Below are positions 42,677 through 52,805 of a DNA stretch of 58,023 nucleotides, in pieces. Origin of the DNA: a bacterium (GTDB lineage Bacteria > Bacillota > Clostridia > Lachnospirales > Lachnospiraceae). The stretch lies in contig JAMPCE010000015.1 in NCBI GenBank assembly GCA_023666335.1, forward strand, positions 1-58,023, written 5' to 3'. Made by a program: the position numbers and the translations under genes. Below the pieces are notes generated by a model that did not search any database, was not told the origin of the DNA, and saw only the letters and a list, made by a program, of their open reading frames with translations. Within the stretch, counting starts at the first letter, position 1. The number at the start of each line of letters is the position of its first letter.

Positions 42677-44419
42677 TCAATTTTCCTCCAGATTCATATA
42701 GTTCAGATAAAGCCCCGCAAAGTTCTCCCGCTTCGCCAGATTGATGCTTTCCGTCACAGCTTTTGCAGAAAGCACATCCTCAAGGGCTTCTCTTTCGAGC
42801 CTGCCCGCAAGGAGCGCACGTCCCATCAGAAACGCGCCCGCAAGCGACGTATTCCCCACAGCCTGCACCCTGCCGCGCAGCTTTGCGGGCAGAAGCCCGA
42901 TGGCAAAAGCCGCCTCCACATCCAATTCATAGCCGAAACCGCCCGCCAGATACAGCCGCTCGACCCGCGGACGTCCCATCTCCTCCCACAGGATCTCGAT
43001 TCCTGCGCGTATGGCGGCTTTCGCCATCTGCAAGGCGCGGATATCTTCCTTTTTCATACGACAGGACTGCCCCGGCTTTACAAACAGGGGAATCCGCCCC
43101 GTCTCCACAGGCACTCCCTCCGAAAAATAGGGCTCCGCCAAAAGTCCCGTCTCATCCAGAATACCCCGCCGCAAAAACGACGCGGCAAGGGCAATCCGAT
43201 CCGTACCGAAAAGCGCGCTTTCCGCGCCGCCCTCAAAGGCAGGACCCGCAGCCGTGGCTGTGACAAGCATGCGTCTTTCGTCCGTAAGCGCAATTTCCCC
43301 GTTCGTCCCCAGATCGACCAAGAACCGAACCCTGCCTGCCGATGCCGCAGCGTCAGCCCTTTCGTCCTGTGTCCGTCCGGTTTCGCCGACCTGCATCCGT
43401 TCGCCTCCGGCATCCGCGAAAGCGGGCAGCATCCGCAGCGCATAAAGCCCCGCCACGATATCGCCGCCCACAAAGGCGCTGATACCGGGGGTGAGATAGA
43501 CGGGCAGCGTTCCAAGCGCAGTCACGGAATCGGCGGACAGACCTGACAAAAGACCCGTATCGTCCGCAAGACACGCAAACAGCGCGGAAAGCGTCGTCTC
43601 CTGCACCCCGATCTCCACAGGCGTAAAAGGGCTCCTCCCTAAACTCTGTACATCATATCCCATCAGCAGATGCTCCATCGCGGTATTTCCCGCGACACAC
43701 ATCCCGCAAAGCCGCGCCTTGCCGGACGTGAGGAACCGCTTTACGCCCCGCAAGAGCGTTTCGCAGACCAGCCGCTGCAATTCTTCCCTGTGTCCCGTGC
43801 AGGAAGCCTGAATGCGGGAAAGCACATCCGCACCGTAACGCCGCTGCGGGTTATGCTCGCAGTAAGTATCCAGTACCTCTCCCGCCGCCAGAGACATCAA
43901 CTGCATCGCTATGGTGGTGGTGCCCAGATCCACCGCGATCATACAATCCATATCGCCTGATTGGTTTGTTAAAATAACATTCGATATTTTTAACCCGTCT
44001 TTCGTGGATTTCGTAACATCCGATATTCGATTTTCAGATTGGGATTTTTCTTGACTGATTGAGTCAATATTTTCTGACAGGGGTATCGTTTTTGTCAGGA
44101 CAGGCACATTTGCCCCCTCATGACGCGGCAGTCTGACCACGCAGTCCGTCCGGGGCTTCGCCGTGCAGGCAAGTCGGTATCCCTGCCGCAGCTCTTCCGG
44201 TGAGAAACGCTTTCGCTCCATAGCGGTCGGCATTGTCGCGCCGTCCAGAAACTGCACTGTGCAGCCGCCGCACTCTCCCCTGCCGCCGCACAGACTGTCC
44301 GTAAGCAATTGATTTTCCAGCAAAACTGGCAGTAATGTCACAAAAGGATCCTGTGTCACCAGAATCCTTGTCTGTTTTTCGTCATCCATAACGACTGTAA
44401 TTTTTATTTTTTCAGACAA
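42677..44419 (-). CDS. Ferredoxin-ASKHA protein (RACo-like, DUF4445)
   Basis: About 580 residues from a TTG at 44419, which has GAGGAG about 10 bp upstream and overlaps the DUF4250 stop by 8 nt; ATGs at 44437 and 44389 have no site. An N-terminal [2Fe-2S] domain carries CGGRGECGGC and a later RLACTAKP. The ATP-binding ASKHA domain begins AVDLGTTTIAMQL and includes FLVDLGTNGEIAL. The family reductively reactivates corrinoid proteins with ATP. No corrinoid protein or methyltransferase gene is in the window, so its partner is unknown. Confidence 0.87.
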   Translation of the reverse strand: MSEKIKITVVMDDEKQTRILVTQDPFVTLLPVLLENQLLTDSLCGGRGECGGCTVQFLDGATMPTAMERKRFSPEELRQGYRLACTAKPRTDCVVRLPRHEGANVPVLTKTIPLSENIDSISQEKSQSENRISDVTKSTKDGLKISNVILTNQSGDMDCMIAVDLGTTTIAMQLMSLAAGEVLDTYCEHNPQRRYGADVLSRIQASCTGHREELQRLVCETLLRGVKRFLTSGKARLCGMCVAGNTAMEHLLMGYDVQSLGRSPFTPVEIGVQETTLSALFACLADDTGLLSGLSADSVTALGTLPVYLTPGISAFVGGDIVAGLYALRMLPAFADAGGERMQVGETGRTQDERADAAASAGRVRFLVDLGTNGEIALTDERRMLVTATAAGPAFEGGAESALFGTDRIALAASFLRRGILDETGLLAEPYFSEGVPVETGRIPLFVKPGQSCRMKKEDIRALQMAKAAIRAGIEILWEEMGRPRVERLYLAGGFGYELDVEAAFAIGLLPAKLRGRVQAVGNTSLAGAFLMGRALLAGRLEREALEDVLSAKAVTESINLAKRENFAGLYLNYMNLEEN

Positions 44420-44582
44420 ACTGATTTTTCTCCTCATCGTAATGATAGTCAATATTTGCCAGTTTTTCGATCAACTCGCTGCGATCTGCATCCAGATCCT
44501 CACAGAGCGAATCCAGACTGTCATAAAAATCGCGTAGTTTTAAGTTTACATAACTCAACAACATCACTGGATCTTTCGGCAT
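44412..44582 (-). CDS. DUF4250 protein
   Basis: 56 residues from the ATG at 44582. MPKDPVMLLSYVNLKLRDFY and the ending IDYHYDEEKNQFV match the small clostridial family DUF4250. No function is established. Its stop overlaps the proposed start of the ferredoxin-ASKHA gene. Confidence 0.85.
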   Translation of the reverse strand: MPKDPVMLLSYVNLKLRDFYDSLDSLCEDLDADRSELIEKLANIDYHYDEEKNQFV

Positions 44583-44669
44583 ATATACACCCGCCTCTCT
44601 TACAAATAACACCTGATATATTCAACCGTTACCTGTCAAAATACATCTCTGACACGCCGCCTGTCTCAC

Positions 44670-45761
44670 TCACCGTAGCTCCATCTCCACCCGGTAGGTT
44701 TTCCCGTCGCTTGTCACCCGCGCCATGCTGCCGCAGATCAGAGGCATGGACGGCGGAAGATGCCCGATATCCACATCCATGAGAACGGGCACATGATATT
44801 TCCGAAGCATCTCCGTTGCGGCTTGATATTCGTCGATCCCAAATTCTTCCGCATCCATGCCGATCCTGGGTCTGCCGATCAGAAAGCCGCTGCAATGTTT
44901 GAACCACCCCGCATGCTCCATCTGCCACATGGCGCGGCGGATGCCCATGAGGTTTAAGTCGCAGGCTTCTAAGAACCAGAGAATGCCGTTGTTCCGGTAA
45001 CGCTCCACAAAATCCGTCACTTTATCATACCCGGTGCCCAGAAAATTGACCAGACAATCCATGCAGCCGCCGAGGAGCCTGCCCGAAAAGTCGATCTGCG
45101 GCGCGCCGTCCTCGCCGATGTATGATCCGTCAGTCATCGCAAGGCTTGCCACGTTCGTCCTGCCATCCGGCAGAAGATATTTCAGAACCGAGGTTTCTGT
45201 CAGATTGTAAGGCGCGCAGGGATTCTCTTCCCCTTTCAGGGATTCCTTTTCCCAGCGGTCGTATCCCGTCATAGTCAGTTTTTCTCCCCGCAGAAGCGCC
45301 ATCGCATCCGTCAGCGATTCGTGCCACGGCTCCATGCCGAACGTTCCCGCGCAGGGACCGTAAACGGAAGCCGTATCACAAAGTGTCGTAAGCAGAAAGG
45401 TAAAATTGGTATTGTCAGAGTAACCCAGATACCACTTCGGTTCCGCTTTTGCAATGCGTTCGAAGTCAACATAGTCCAGAATCTCGCACATCAGCTCGCC
45501 GCCGCCGCAGGAAATGAGACAGTCGTTCTTTGGATCGCACCAGCCGTCCGTCAACTCCCGTCCGCACGCAGACGGCGTGCTGCTGATGCCGACGCCGTCC
45601 CCGGCATAGCAGTTCGGACCGAGCCACAGCCGATACCCCATTTCCCGCCACTTTTTCTGCGCACTGTCAAATCCGCTCCTGTAAGGCTCCGTGGCGCACC
45701 CGCAGGAGGGCGCCACGAAACCAATCGTACCGTTTTCCTCTAAGAATTTGGGATATCTCAT
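44670..45761 (-). CDS. S66 family peptidase (LD-carboxypeptidase / MccF-like)
   Basis: 363 residues, cytoplasmic. The family serine peptidase motif is GYSDNTNF (nucleophile Ser), with the upstream ISCGGGELMCEIL and a C-terminal region GVLMDVDIGHLPP-like (VPVLMDVDIGHLPPSMPL) carrying the histidine. Members either cleave the L,D bond of muropeptides in wall recycling or inactivate microcin C-like peptide antibiotics. The sequence cannot distinguish these. Confidence 0.87.
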   Translation of the reverse strand: MRYPKFLEENGTIGFVAPSCGCATEPYRSGFDSAQKKWREMGYRLWLGPNCYAGDGVGISSTPSACGRELTDGWCDPKNDCLISCGGGELMCEILDYVDFERIAKAEPKWYLGYSDNTNFTFLLTTLCDTASVYGPCAGTFGMEPWHESLTDAMALLRGEKLTMTGYDRWEKESLKGEENPCAPYNLTETSVLKYLLPDGRTNVASLAMTDGSYIGEDGAPQIDFSGRLLGGCMDCLVNFLGTGYDKVTDFVERYRNNGILWFLEACDLNLMGIRRAMWQMEHAGWFKHCSGFLIGRPRIGMDAEEFGIDEYQAATEMLRKYHVPVLMDVDIGHLPPSMPLICGSMARVTSDGKTYRVEMELR

Positions 45762-45808
45762 CGTCTTTTCCTTCCGATCGCCTTTTTTCTTCTATCCCTT
45801 AGAATACT

Positions 45809-48391
45809 TTATTTCTTCCGCGCCGTCAACGCCCCGTTCTCCGCCGCGATGAGGATCGTATCTTTCGCTTCCACCTGATCGGAAAGGATGAGCCTTGCGG
45901 ACAGCGTCTCCACATGCTTCTGGATATAACGCTTCAAAGGTCTTGCCCCGTAGACGGGATCGTAGGCATTGTCCACGATGAACTGCGCCGCCTCGGGCGC
46001 AAGCTCGATCGACAGCTCCCTGTCCGCCAGCCGCCTGTTCAAGTCCGCCACGATGAGTCCGATGATGCCGCTGATATTTCCCTTTGTCAAAGGCTTAAAG
46101 AGGATTGTCTCGTCCAGACGGTTCAAAAATTCCGGTCGGAAATGGCTGCGCAGTTCGCCCATCACCAGTTCTTCCGCCTGCGGCGTGATCGCTCCCTCCA
46201 CATCGATCCCGTCCAGCAGATAGTCCGCGCCGATATTGGAAGTCATGATGAGGATCGTATTTTTGAAATCGACCGTCCTGCCCTGCGAATCCGTGATGCG
46301 CCCGTCGTCCAGCACTTGCAGGAGCACATTGAACACATCGGGATGCGCCTTTTCGATCTCATCGAAGAGCACCACCGAGTACGGTTTCCTCCTGACCGCT
46401 TCGGTCAATTGTCCGCCCTCCTCATATCCCACATATCCGGGAGGCGCTCCCACCAGCCTGGATACCGAATGTTTCTCCATATATTCGCTCATGTCGATGC
46501 GCACCATGTTCGTCTCGTCATCAAACAGGGACGCCGCCAGCGCCTTTGCCAGTTCCGTCTTGCCGACACCCGTAGGACCGAGGAACAGGAAAGAACCGAT
46601 GGGCTTCGTCGGATCCTTGATCCCCGCTTTGGAACGAATAATAGCATCTGTTACCTTTGAGACGCCCTCGTCCTGCCCGATCACCCGCTTGTGCAGCTCC
46701 TCGTCCAGATGCAGGGTCTTGTTGCGCTCGCTCTCCGTCAGCTTTGCCACCGGAATGCCCGTCCAGCGGGAAATGATCTTTGCGATCTCCTCGTCCGATA
46801 CGCTCTGGTGCACCAGAGAAAGTTCCTCCTCGCCGACCTTTTCCTCCTCGATCTCCAACTGCTGTCTGAGCGCCGGAAGCCTCCCGTAACTCAATTCCGC
46901 CGCTTTCTCATAATCCCCGTCCTGCTGGGCGATCTGGATCTGGCTGTTCACATCGTCTATCTCCTCGCGGATTTTCGATAATTTTTCCACGGATGCCTTT
47001 TCGTTCTCCCACTGTGCCATGCGGTTTTGCAGCTCCTCTTTCAACTCCGCAAGCTCCTTTTGCAGATTGGCAAGGCGCTCCCTGCTTAAGTTGTCATCTT
47101 CCTTTTTCAGGGCGGTCTCCTCGATCTCCAACTGCATGACCCTGCGGCGCAGCTCGTCTAACTCCGTCGGCATAGAGTCAAGTTCCGTCTTGATCAGGGC
47201 GCACGCCTCGTCCACCAGGTCGATCGCCTTATCCGGCAGGAAACGGTCGGAAATGTAGCGGTTTGAGAGCACCGCCGCGCTGACCAGCGCATTGTCCATG
47301 ATCTTGACGCCGTGGTAGACCTCGTAACGCTCTTTTAAGCCGCGCAGGATTGAGATCGTATCCTCGACCGTCGGCTCCTCGACCATAACGGGCTGGAAAC
47401 GCCGCTCCAGCGCCGCATCCTTTTCAATATACTGGCGGTACTCATCCAAGGTCGTCGCGCCGATACAGTGCAGCTCACCTCTGGCTAACATCGGCTTTAA
47501 CATATTGCCCGCATCCATCGCGCCGTCCGTCTTGCCCGCGCCCACAATGGTGTGCAGCTCGTCAATAAAGAGGATGATCTGCCCGTCGCTGTTCTTCACG
47601 TCGTCCAGCACCGCTTTTAAGCGCTCCTCAAACTCGCCGCGGTACTTCGCGCCCGCCACAAGCGCGCCCATATCCAGAGAAAAGATCTTCTTATCCTTAA
47701 GACCCTCCGGCACGTCGCCCCGAACGATACGCTGCGCCAGTCCCTCCGCAACGGCGGTCTTGCCGACGCCCGGCTCGCCGATCAGCACGGGGTTATTCTT
47801 CGTCTTGCGGGAAAGGATACGGATCACATTGCGAATCTCCGTATCCCTGCCGATGACCGGATCGAGTTTCTGGCTCCTCGCCCGCTCCACCAGATCCTGT
47901 CCGTACTTCTCCAGCGTATCATAGGTGGCTTCCGGATTGTCCGAGGTCACGCGCTGGTTGCCGCGCACCGTGGACAGCGCCTGCAAAAACCGCTCTTTTG
48001 TGATGCCAAACTCCCGAAAGATCTCCCTGATCTCCTTATTGGGATGCTTTAACATGGCAAGGAAGAGATGTTCCACGGACACATACTCGTCGCCGAGCGC
48101 TTTCGCCTCATCCTCCGCGCCAATCAGGACTTTATTCAGATCCTGTCCGATAAAGACCTGACCGCCCTGCACTTTCGTGCGTTTGGAAAGCCCCTGCTCC
48201 ACCCGGTTTGTAAAGTATTCTTTCTGTATCTCCATCTTCTCGATCAGCTTCAAAATCAGGCTGTCATCGATGGTGAGCAGGCTGAATAACAGGTGTTCTT
48301 CTTCAATCTCCTGATTGCCGTACTCATAGGCGAGTTTTTCGCAGCCCTCCACCGCCTGTATGGATTTCTGTGTAAATTTCGTTAAGTTCAT
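45809..48391 (-). CDS. clpB: ATP-dependent disaggregase ClpB
   Basis: 860 residues, full length. A double Clp N-domain (1-145) is followed by NBD1 with Walker [16 protein letters not shown], a coiled-coil middle domain at about 400-520, and NBD2 with [15 protein letters not shown] and a C-terminal ALSLRLI-type end. The hexamer works with DnaK to rescue aggregated proteins. Upstream is a sigma-A promoter whose -35 is overlapped by a CIRCE element, so it should be heat-inducible through HrcA. Confidence 0.97.
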   Translation of the reverse strand: MNLTKFTQKSIQAVEGCEKLAYEYGNQEIEEEHLLFSLLTIDDSLILKLIEKMEIQKEYFTNRVEQGLSKRTKVQGGQVFIGQDLNKVLIGAEDEAKALGDEYVSVEHLFLAMLKHPNKEIREIFREFGITKERFLQALSTVRGNQRVTSDNPEATYDTLEKYGQDLVERARSQKLDPVIGRDTEIRNVIRILSRKTKNNPVLIGEPGVGKTAVAEGLAQRIVRGDVPEGLKDKKIFSLDMGALVAGAKYRGEFEERLKAVLDDVKNSDGQIILFIDELHTIVGAGKTDGAMDAGNMLKPMLARGELHCIGATTLDEYRQYIEKDAALERRFQPVMVEEPTVEDTISILRGLKERYEVYHGVKIMDNALVSAAVLSNRYISDRFLPDKAIDLVDEACALIKTELDSMPTELDELRRRVMQLEIEETALKKEDDNLSRERLANLQKELAELKEELQNRMAQWENEKASVEKLSKIREEIDDVNSQIQIAQQDGDYEKAAELSYGRLPALRQQLEIEEEKVGEEELSLVHQSVSDEEIAKIISRWTGIPVAKLTESERNKTLHLDEELHKRVIGQDEGVSKVTDAIIRSKAGIKDPTKPIGSFLFLGPTGVGKTELAKALAASLFDDETNMVRIDMSEYMEKHSVSRLVGAPPGYVGYEEGGQLTEAVRRKPYSVVLFDEIEKAHPDVFNVLLQVLDDGRITDSQGRTVDFKNTILIMTSNIGADYLLDGIDVEGAITPQAEELVMGELRSHFRPEFLNRLDETILFKPLTKGNISGIIGLIVADLNRRLADRELSIELAPEAAQFIVDNAYDPVYGARPLKRYIQKHVETLSARLILSDQVEAKDTILIAAENGALTARKK

Positions 48392-48439
48392 AGCATCCTC
48401 CCCTTTCGTCGAGTAGACAGTCTCGACATTTCTATCATC

Positions 48440-48468
48440 ATATTACAACTGATTATCAGCACTGTAAA
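48440..48468 (-). promoter_or_regulatory. Promoter of clpB
   Basis: TTTACA (48463-48468), 17-bp spacer, TAATAT (48440-48445) on the - strand. Confidence 0.7.
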
Positions 48469-48482
48469 GAGGTGAGTGCTAA
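48456..48482. promoter_or_regulatory. CIRCE element (HrcA operator)
   Basis: TCAGCACTG-N9-GAGTGCTAA. The right arm is consensus and the left arm matches TTAGCACTC at 7 of 9 positions, with the canonical 9-bp spacer. It covers the clpB -35. The divergent chemoreceptor promoter begins 25 bp away. Confidence 0.8.
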
Positions 48483-48506
48483 TAATTTTATAAAATTTTT
48501 GTAACA

Positions 48507-48534
48507 TTGAAAAATGCACGCAAAGGAGTATAAT
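48507..48534 (+). promoter_or_regulatory. Promoter of the Cache chemoreceptor
   Basis: TTGAAA (48507-48512), 16-bp spacer, TATAAT (48529-48534). The ATG is at 48572 after an AGGGGGCGG site. Confidence 0.55.
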
Positions 48535-48571
48535 AGAAGTATCCAAAAAACTATACATAGGGGGCGGCAAT

Positions 48572-50377
48572 ATGAACGATAAAAACACAGCGCAGCGTTC
48601 AACCAGCATTGCCACAGTCCTGGTGCTGATCATGTTCGGCATGATCGCGGCGACCGTAGCGCTTTTGGGCGGACTGGGCATCTCTTTCTTAAGACAATCC
48701 ATGAATCAGAATCTGGCGACCTACGAGGATACCGTCGGGCAGGGTTATCAGCTGGAGATCAAATCGGAGATCCAGGCGGCTGTCACCATCGTGCAGGGCT
48801 ATTACGACCGCAGCCAGACCGGCGAACTGACCGAAGAGGAAGCAAAGGAACTTGCCAAAGAAGCGATCCGCGTGATGCGCTACCGCGACGACGACTCCGG
48901 CTATATGTGGATCGACGATACGGATTACAATCTGGTCATGCACCCGATCCTGCCCGAGCAGGAGGGCAATAACCGCTACGACCTGACCGACCAGAACGGC
49001 GTCAAGATCATTCAGAACATCATGAAATCCGCGGAAGCGGGCGGCGGCTATAACCAGTTCTATTTTACCAAGGCGGACGGCGTGACGGTAGCGCCGAAAC
49101 TTGCCTATTCCGAAAAGTTTGCGCCCTGGAACTGGGTGATTACGACCGGAAACTACATAGACGATATGCAGGCGGAGATCCAGGCGCAGGAAACGGAGAT
49201 CAAAACGCAATTTCGTCAGCGGTTGATCGCCTACGCAGCAATCATCGTGAGCATTTTAGTGATCGTACTGGCGATTGCCATTTTCGCCGGAAGACGGCTG
49301 GCGCGCGGGATCCGAAAAGTGGAAGCAAACCTGCGGAAGATCGCGGAGGGCAATCTCTCCTTTGAGATCGAGCCGAAACTGGTCAACCGCACCGACGAGA
49401 TCGGAAAGATCGCGCAGTCCTTAAATCAGGTAAAGCTTTCCCTTGCCGGAATGATCGGCGAAGTAAGCAGCGCCAGCGTACAATTGAAACGGAGCAGTGA
49501 AGATTTCAGCAGTAAATTCAGCGATATCACCACCAGCATCCACAACACGAACCAGGCGGTGGAGGAGATGGCGAAAGGCACTATGAGCCTTGCCGAAGAG
49601 ACGGAGGTCGTCAATGATAAGGTCCAGAAACTGGGCGACGTCGTCGATGTGGAAAAGACGGAAATGGACAAACTCGGCACTTCCGTAGATACCATGATGA
49701 AGTTCTCGGACAATGCCTCCGAGAGCATCCGCAAGCTTTATGTGATCACGGAAAATACCACCAACGTGATCCGCGAGGTCGCAGAGCAGACGGAACAGAC
49801 CAACGAATCCGCTTCTCACATCAATACGATGGTGGAAGTGATCAAGGAAATGACCGCGCAGACCAACCTGCTTTCCCTGAATGCGAGTATCGAATCCGCC
49901 CGCGCCGGAGAGGCTGGCAGAGGCTTTGCGGTTGTGGCGGAGGAGATCCGGACACTCGCGGAGAAATCGGCGGAGAGCGCTGCCGGAATCGAAACGGTCG
50001 TCAAAGAACTCACCACGAATGTGGAAATGTCCACACGCAGGATGCAGGAAGTTATGACAAGTGTGTCAGAACAACAGCAGCAGCTGCAAGATACAAAAGA
50101 TGCCTTTGACAATCTGTACAAAGAGATCAACGCGGTGGACAACGTGGCGATGGAGATCGGCAGACAGACGGACATCTTGAACGAATTAAAAGATGTAGTA
50201 GCGGATTCCGTGTCGAACTTAAGCAGCGTTGTGGAGGAAAACTCCGCTTCCGCCGAAGAGACCAGCGCAGGAATGCAGCTCGTGGCGGATTCCATCAGGG
50301 ACTGCTACGAAGATACGCAGATCCTGGTGGACTTAAGCGATGCGCAGAACGAGAAGACGCAGCGGTTTACGGTGTAG
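48572..50377 (+). CDS. Methyl-accepting chemotaxis protein with Cache sensor
   Basis: 601 residues. Membrane helix at about 12-36, then an extracytoplasmic single-Cache (sCache_2-like) sensor with [19 protein letters not shown] and [15 protein letters not shown] second helix lies at about 210-232, followed by HAMP and the signalling domain with tip [20 protein letters not shown]. sCache_2 sensors often bind small carboxylates; the ligand here is unknown. Its end overlaps the convergent nifU gene by 11 bp. Confidence 0.93.
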   Translation: MNDKNTAQRSTSIATVLVLIMFGMIAATVALLGGLGISFLRQSMNQNLATYEDTVGQGYQLEIKSEIQAAVTIVQGYYDRSQTGELTEEEAKELAKEAIRVMRYRDDDSGYMWIDDTDYNLVMHPILPEQEGNNRYDLTDQNGVKIIQNIMKSAEAGGGYNQFYFTKADGVTVAPKLAYSEKFAPWNWVITTGNYIDDMQAEIQAQETEIKTQFRQRLIAYAAIIVSILVIVLAIAIFAGRRLARGIRKVEANLRKIAEGNLSFEIEPKLVNRTDEIGKIAQSLNQVKLSLAGMIGEVSSASVQLKRSSEDFSSKFSDITTSIHNTNQAVEEMAKGTMSLAEETEVVNDKVQKLGDVVDVEKTEMDKLGTSVDTMMKFSDNASESIRKLYVITENTTNVIREVAEQTEQTNESASHINTMVEVIKEMTAQTNLLSLNASIESARAGEAGRGFAVVAEEIRTLAEKSAESAAGIETVVKELTTNVEMSTRRMQEVMTSVSEQQQQLQDTKDAFDNLYKEINAVDNVAMEIGRQTDILNELKDVVADSVSNLSSVVEENSASAEETSAGMQLVADSIRDCYEDTQILVDLSDAQNEKTQRFTV

Positions 50378-50810
50378 TTCTTTCTTCAATATCCCTCACC
50401 GGCGCTTTCAATCCCTCGATGTGCAGACCGTTTTTTTCGGCATAGTCCCACAGCGCCGCATGAACCGCCTCCTCCGCCAGGAGGGAACAGTGCACTTTCA
50501 CTTCGGGAAGCCCGCCTAAGGCTTCCCGAACTGCTTTGTTGGTCAGTTTCAGAGCATCCTCCACCGATTTTCCTTTGATCAGCTCCGTCGCCATGCTGCT
50601 GGTCGCCACCGCCGCGCCGCAGCCGAATGTCTTGAATTTGCAGTCTCTGATAATCTGCTCTTCGTCGATATCCAGATAGATCCGCATGATATCGCCGCAT
50701 TTCGCGTTTCCCACGGTTCCGACGCCGCTCGCGTCTTCGATCTCCCCCATATTCCGCGGATTGTTAAAATGATCCATTACCTTTTCACTGTATTCCAATA
50801 TCTCACTCAT
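50367..50810 (-). CDS. nifU: Fe-S cluster scaffold NifU/IscU
   Basis: 147 residues. The three cluster-ligand cysteines are in [17 protein letters not shown] and [11 protein letters not shown]. It accepts sulfur from NifS and assembles Fe-S clusters for transfer. This short form lacks the C-terminal domains of azotobacter NifU. RBS GAGGAG. It follows nifS by about 50 bp on the same strand, forming the minimal clostridial assembly operon. Confidence 0.95.
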   Translation of the reverse strand: MSEILEYSEKVMDHFNNPRNMGEIEDASGVGTVGNAKCGDIMRIYLDIDEEQIIRDCKFKTFGCGAAVATSSMATELIKGKSVEDALKLTNKAVREALGGLPEVKVHCSLLAEEAVHAALWDYAEKNGLHIEGLKAPVRDIEERTTP

Positions 50811-50861
50811 TTTTGTCGTCTCCTCTTTTATAAAATAACAATTGTTTTTTTAATTCTTTTT

Positions 50862-52040
50862 TTACTTTTCTCTCAGGAAATCTTCATAGAGCGGCGACAT
50901 ACTGCGCAGCCTCTCCACGATCTTTTTCAGTTCCTCCACCACATAATCCAGTTCCTCTTTCGTCGTCTCCTCGGAGAGCGTCAGCCTAAGCGACCCGTGC
51001 GCGATCTCGTGGGGCAGCCCGATCGCCAGCAGCACATGGGACGGATCGAGCGAGCCGGAAGTACAGGCGGAACCGCTGGACGCCGCGATCCCTTTCTGGT
51101 CAAGCAGGATGAGCAGGGACTCACCCTCAATGAAGCGGAAAGAGAAATTTGCGTTATTGGAAAGCCGTTTTGTGCGGCTGCCGTTCAGCCGCGTGTAGGG
51201 TATCTCCGCAAGTATCCTGTCGATCAGATAATCCCGCAATTCACTTTCTTCGGCGCGCTTTTTCTCAAGTTCTCTCTTTGCGATCTCAGTCGCTTTCCCG
51301 AAACCGACGATAGCGGGCGTATTGTGGGTCCCTGCCCGCCTGCCCCGCTCCTGCGCCCCGCCGTGGATAAAGGGACCAATCTTTACGGGCTTACGGATAT
51401 ACAGGATCCCTACGCCTTTAGGGCCGCCAAATTTATGACCGCTCGCGGAAAGCAGGTCGATGTTTTGCGCCTCCACGTCGATCCGCTCATGACCGTACGC
51501 CTGTACGGCATCGGTGTGAAACAGGATCCCGTGTCTGCGCGCGATCTCCCCAATCTCCCGAATCGGCTGGATCGTTCCGATCTCATTGTTGGCGAACATG
51601 ACCGTGATGAGGATCGTGTCCTCCCGAATCGCCGCCTCCAGTTCATCGAGTTTGACGACGCCGTTTTCATCGACTCCCACATAAGTGACCGCAAAGCCCA
51701 GCTTTTCCAGATATTCGCAGGTGTGCAGGACGGCATGGTGCTCGATGGCGGAGGTAATGATATGCTTTCCCTTTTCGCGGTTTGCAAACGCCGCCGCCTT
51801 GATTGCCCAGTTGTCCGATTCGCTGCCGCCGCCCGTAAAGTAGATCTCTTCCGGTTTCGCGTGTAGAAATTCCGCCACCGTGGCTCTCGCCGCCTCGACC
51901 GCTTTCCTGCTCTCCCCCGCAAAGCGGTAGATGCTCGACGGATTCCCGTACAGTTCGCAAAAATACGGCTGCATCGCTTCGTATACTTCCTCCTTTACCG
52001 CAGTCGTCGCCGCGTTGTCCAGATAAATCAGCCTGTCCAT
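50862..52040 (-). CDS. nifS: Cysteine desulfurase NifS
   Basis: 392 residues from the ATG at 52040 (GGAGGG 4-5 bp upstream). PLP enzyme supplying sulfur from cysteine. The start YLDNAATT, the SASGHKFGGPKG lysine and the active-site loop cysteine in SGSACTSGSLDPSHVL are typical. It is the first gene of the nifS-nifU operon. A second, closely similar copy lies at 55011-56171. Confidence 0.95.
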   Translation of the reverse strand: MDRLIYLDNAATTAVKEEVYEAMQPYFCELYGNPSSIYRFAGESRKAVEAARATVAEFLHAKPEEIYFTGGGSESDNWAIKAAAFANREKGKHIITSAIEHHAVLHTCEYLEKLGFAVTYVGVDENGVVKLDELEAAIREDTILITVMFANNEIGTIQPIREIGEIARRHGILFHTDAVQAYGHERIDVEAQNIDLLSASGHKFGGPKGVGILYIRKPVKIGPFIHGGAQERGRRAGTHNTPAIVGFGKATEIAKRELEKKRAEESELRDYLIDRILAEIPYTRLNGSRTKRLSNNANFSFRFIEGESLLILLDQKGIAASSGSACTSGSLDPSHVLLAIGLPHEIAHGSLRLTLSEETTKEELDYVVEELKKIVERLRSMSPLYEDFLREK

Positions 52041-52161
52041 TTTTCCCTCCATGTCGCTATCTATTATCTATATTATTCCCATCTATTTACTATGATATAA
52101 TAACGGGAAAGGGTGCAAAAGTCAAGCCCCGCCGTCTCATTATGACAGACGTTCAATCATC

Positions 52162-52485
52162 TCACATCTGCGCGAGCATCCGCAGCTGATCCCGCTTGTT
52201 ATAAATAATATTTAGAACATAAACCCGTTTTTCATTTTCCTGTATTCTGTAATAGATATTAAAATTCCTTGCACAGATCCTGCGAATACCGCGCGAATGC
52301 CACGGTTCGTCCGCAATCGGCGCAATACTTGCCGCCATATATTCCAGCTTACCGACTGTTTCCCGGACAGACCGAATATATTGTAACGCGGTTTCTGGCA
52401 CAAGGAGAACATTTGCGATATAATCCCGCAATTCCGTCATATCTTTCACCGCGTCCGGCGTCATGATCACTTCGTAGGAATCCAT
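52162..52485 (-). CDS. Type II toxin, RelE/ParE family
   Basis: 107 residues. The ParE/RelE fold is suggested by SYEVIMTPDAVKDMTELRDYIANVL at the start and by RRICARNFNIYYRIQENEKRVYVLNIIYNKRD near the end. ParE toxins poison gyrase and RelE-like toxins cut mRNA; the motif set does not decide. AGAGG lies 9 bp before the ATG inside the antitoxin gene, with which it overlaps by 19 bp. Confidence 0.87.
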   Translation of the reverse strand: MDSYEVIMTPDAVKDMTELRDYIANVLLVPETALQYIRSVRETVGKLEYMAASIAPIADEPWHSRGIRRICARNFNIYYRIQENEKRVYVLNIIYNKRDQLRMLAQM

Positions 52486-52781
52486 GATCCAAGTCCTCTT
52501 TCCAGTTCCGCAAACGCCTGCGTATAAGGAGTCCCCTCTCCGGCAAGCGACTGCTCATAACTATGCTGCAATTTTTCATTCAATTCGGCATCAGACATAT
52601 TATCAAGCGTTTGCGGCTCACTCGGAACGGTCAGAGAAAACGGAATCCCATGCCGATATATGATCTGCCGATAAAGCGAATTGATGACAACCGAAACCGG
52701 AATCCCCAACTTTTGAAGAATCGCCTCGGCTTCCGCCTTTACACCATTTTCTACTCTTGCGCTTACGGTCGAGTCTTTCAT
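52467..52781 (-). CDS. Type II antitoxin, RelB/DinJ family
   Basis: 104 residues from the ATG at 52781 (AAGGAG 11 bp upstream). The ribbon-helix-helix DNA-binding domain is STVSARVENGVKAEAEAILQKLGI, with VSVVINSLYRQIIYRHGIPFSL following. The C-terminal half, QTLDNMSDAELNEKLQHSY and after, should wrap the toxin. It probably represses its own promoter through repeats at 52810-52834. Confidence 0.87.
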   Translation of the reverse strand: MKDSTVSARVENGVKAEAEAILQKLGIPVSVVINSLYRQIIYRHGIPFSLTVPSEPQTLDNMSDAELNEKLQHSYEQSLAGEGTPYTQAFAELERGLGSWIPTK

Positions 52782-52805
52782 AAAAGGCACCTCTCCTTCA
52801 AAAGA

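Larger units (their letters stand above)
791..46408. repeat. Dispersed 17-bp palindrome TTGAC-N7-GTCAA, 15 sites
   Basis: Sites start at 791, 4988, 7899, 10682, 14012, 18556, 18781, 21976, 22189, 25478, 31192, 31976, 38416, 44051 and 46392. Eight have both arms perfect and seven have one changed arm base or slightly more. The spacer is always 7 bp and usually begins Y and ends R; a combined consensus is near TTGACYGAWWCRGTCAA. All lie inside coding sequences. See the findings. Confidence 0.7.
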
